Assembly: GCF_900182835.1 (NCBI RefSeq)
Contig: NZ_FXUB01000001.1
Location: forward strand, 310,001 to 374,000
Source of the DNA: Desulfurobacterium pacificum
GTDB lineage: Bacteria; Aquificota; Aquificia; Desulfurobacteriales; Desulfurobacteriaceae
Direction: 5' to 3'
Length of the DNA stretch: 64,000 nt
Shown in pieces: positions 62,956 through 64,000 of this stretch (the first letter of the stretch is position 1; the number at the start of each line of letters is the position of its first letter). The notes under the pieces are model-generated. The model searched no databases. It saw only the letters and a program-made list of their open reading frames with translations, and was not told the origin of the DNA. A program made the translations under genes and the position numbers.

Positions 62956-63336
62956 ATGAGAAAGGCGTTTACACTTGTAGAACTATTAATCGTAATTGCA
63001 ATCATCGCGATTCTGGCAGCGATTGCTATCCCACAGTATACAAAGTATGTTAAAAAAGCAGCAGCAGCAAATGCACAATCTGCATTATCAGCTTGTCTCT
63101 CTGAAGCAATGGCGGAATTTGCCGACAATGGAAGCTTAAATTATACCTGCAACTTGCAAGATTCAACTCCTTCAAGCATAACGATAAAACTTAATACAGA
63201 TGGAAATCTATCAGGTTTTATTACTTCAAACGGAACAAATAGCACCGAATCAACTTCTGTTGATATCACAATTAAAGGGCATACTGTAACTTGCACAGCA
63301 AACACAAATACAAACACAATTACATGTAGTGAATAA
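62956..63336 (+). CDS. pilA: Type IV major pilin-like protein
   Basis: 126 residues. Prepilin leader MRKA then FTLVELLIVIAIIAILAAIAIP, a classic class III signal with conserved Glu5 of the mature chain; Ala rather than Gly precedes the cleavage point. Four cysteines in the mature part could form disulfides. Strong ribosome site AGGAGGTCTAAA and a sigma-54 promoter. Likely the main pilus subunit, for adhesion, motility or DNA uptake. Confidence 0.92.
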   Translation: MRKAFTLVELLIVIAIIAILAAIAIPQYTKYVKKAAAANAQSALSACLSEAMAEFADNGSLNYTCNLQDSTPSSITIKLNTDGNLSGFITSNGTNSTESTSVDITIKGHTVTCTANTNTNTITCSE

Positions 63337-63345
63337 ATGTAGTTA

Positions 63346-63364
63346 AGGGAGGGTTTCCCTCCCT
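63346..63364 (+). terminator. Hairpin between the two pilin genes
   Basis: AGGGAGGG-TTT-CCCTCCCT followed by CTTTCTTTATCTTA, just after the first pilin stop. Probably a partial terminator that makes the second pilin less abundant. Confidence 0.78.
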
Positions 63365-63394
63365 CTTTCTTTATCTTACAAACAGGAGAAAGGT

Positions 63395-63766
63395 TTGAAA
63401 GTAAAGGCTTTCTCTTTGATAGAACTTCTCATTACCATAACTATTCTTTCCATTCTCACTGCGATAGCCATACCTTCCTATATGAAATACAGACAAAAAG
63501 CTATAGTTTCCAGAATTCAAGGTGACTTAGTAGCATGCGCTGGAGAATTAATGGCAGAATACGCAAACAACGGAACAACAACAAAAACATGTAAAGTTTA
63601 TAAAAGTAGCGATAATTGTACCTTAGTAATAGATAAATTAAACGATAAAATTAAAATAGAGAATTCTTACTGTGATTTCAATATAAATAGTAAAGTTGTC
63701 CGCTGTGAAATCCACACAAATTACGGAAACGTCAACGGTTATATAGACTGCTATTACAAAGAATAA
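63395..63766 (+). CDS. Second type IV pilin-like protein
   Basis: 123 residues. Leader MKVKA then FSLIELLITITILSILTAIAIP; TTG start behind CAGGAGAAAGGT. Shares with the first pilin the KYRQKA/KYVKKA helix and an ACAGELMAEYANNG segment similar to its ACLSEAMAEFADNG, so it is a diverged duplicate, perhaps a minor pilin. Several cysteines in the C-terminal half. Confidence 0.88.
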   Translation: MKVKAFSLIELLITITILSILTAIAIPSYMKYRQKAIVSRIQGDLVACAGELMAEYANNGTTTKTCKVYKSSDNCTLVIDKLNDKIKIENSYCDFNINSKVVRCEIHTNYGNVNGYIDCYYKE

Positions 63767-63776
63767 ACTAATTCAA

Positions 63777-64000
63777 TTAATCCTCTTTCCTTCCCGCAAA
63801 CCTATACCCATAACTTCCCAACTTAAGCAAATTCACCACAAACATAACCTGATAATCTATAGAGCCGTCGTAGTTTTTAACCCATCTGTAAGAAATTCTT
63901 CCGTTCCAGCATCCTCTGTTGATATTTATTGCATAATCTCTTTCTCTATCCATAGAATACTTAACATCATACCGTTGCTGGAAAGAAAAACTTACATATT
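63777..64000 (-). CDS. lptD: C-terminal end of LPS-assembly outer membrane protein LptD
   Basis: A minus-strand frame enters from the right edge and stops at TAA 63777-63779 after 73 codons: beta-strand pattern with NINRGCWNGRISYRW, then VMFVVNLLKLGSYGYRF, the usual LptD ending (Cys-Trp segment, then the L-x-GLGS-like strand). LptD inserts LPS into the outer leaflet. Only the tail is visible, so the call rests on that pattern. Confidence 0.72.
   Translation of the reverse strand, partial: YVSFSFQQRYDVKYSMDRERDYAININRGCWNGRISYRWVKNYDGSIDYQVMFVVNLLKLGSYGYRFAGRKED

Noticed and set aside
1-64000. CRISPR arrays, insertion sequences, tRNA or rRNA genes
   Set aside because: No regularly spaced repeats, transposase motifs, terminal inverted repeats or cloverleaf-like sequences were recognised on either strand.

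Overview
The window looks like a chromosomal segment from a thermophilic, hydrogen-oxidising, Gram-negative chemolithoautotroph. The best guess is the Desulfurobacteriaceae branch of the Aquificota (Desulfurobacterium/Thermovibrio-like). The reasons are the gene content: lipid A and LPS genes (lpxA, lptD), two different [NiFe] hydrogenases with maturation genes, soluble fumarate reductase cassettes of the kind used in the reductive TCA cycle, and futalosine-pathway menaquinone genes. Composition agrees: moderate-to-low GC and Lys/Glu-rich proteins that prefer AGA/AGG arginine codons. The genus is inferred from gene content, not from an alignment.

Layout. 1-11314 (minus): a packed run of envelope, fatty-acid, isoprenoid and methionine genes (lpxA partial, fabZ, ispF, a pseudo-receiver with a coiled-coil membrane partner, maf, rnc, fabF, apt, short metH, a SurA-like lipoprotein, an ADP-ribosylglycohydrolase). 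11391-20202 (plus): a membrane-domain/GltD-like fusion, a DtxR-type regulator, two tandem mqnE paralogues, a MntA-HepT module, a 44-residue membrane peptide, dnaX, a RegA-like regulator, bioF, and a second MntA-HepT pair whose hepT is broken by a stop codon. 20185-28885 (minus): membrane-bound uptake hydrogenase operon hyaABCD-hypC-hypA-methyltransferase-hypB-tolC-hlyD. 29158-34499 (minus): hypF plus a group 3 (FrhAGB-like) hydrogenase and an ArsR-type regulator. 34618-43517 (plus): argS to dapD, a long housekeeping operon with a TatD-radical SAM fusion and nikR. 43588-44216: a PIN toxin module. 44213-51564: two divergent, mirror-image fumarate reductase/succinate dehydrogenase cassettes. 52385-55506: two ferredoxin-MinD ATPases and two NifX-like proteins, with HigBA inserted. 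55503-62068: polA, murC, rsgA, panB, rluD. 62052-62776: a third MntA-HepT pair. 62891-64000: sigma-54-driven type IV pilin, a second pilin and the 3' end of lptD.

How the parts fit. Electrons from H2 enter the menaquinone pool through HyaABC; MqnE and perhaps the methyltransferase inside the hyp cluster serve that pool. The group 3 enzyme probably supplies a soluble low-potential carrier, and the soluble fumarate reductases use such electrons in carbon fixation. HypABCF are present; hypD and hypE are not in this window. At least five toxin-antitoxin-like modules are scattered between operons, one of them decaying.

The most unusual signal is not a gene. It is a polar DNA motif, a G-rich tract running into GGGATTTT(T), that recurs dozens of times by eye on both strands, in several reading frames and in at least one intergenic region. 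No CRISPR array, insertion sequence, rRNA or tRNA was recognised. No gene-free stretch exceeds 300 bases.
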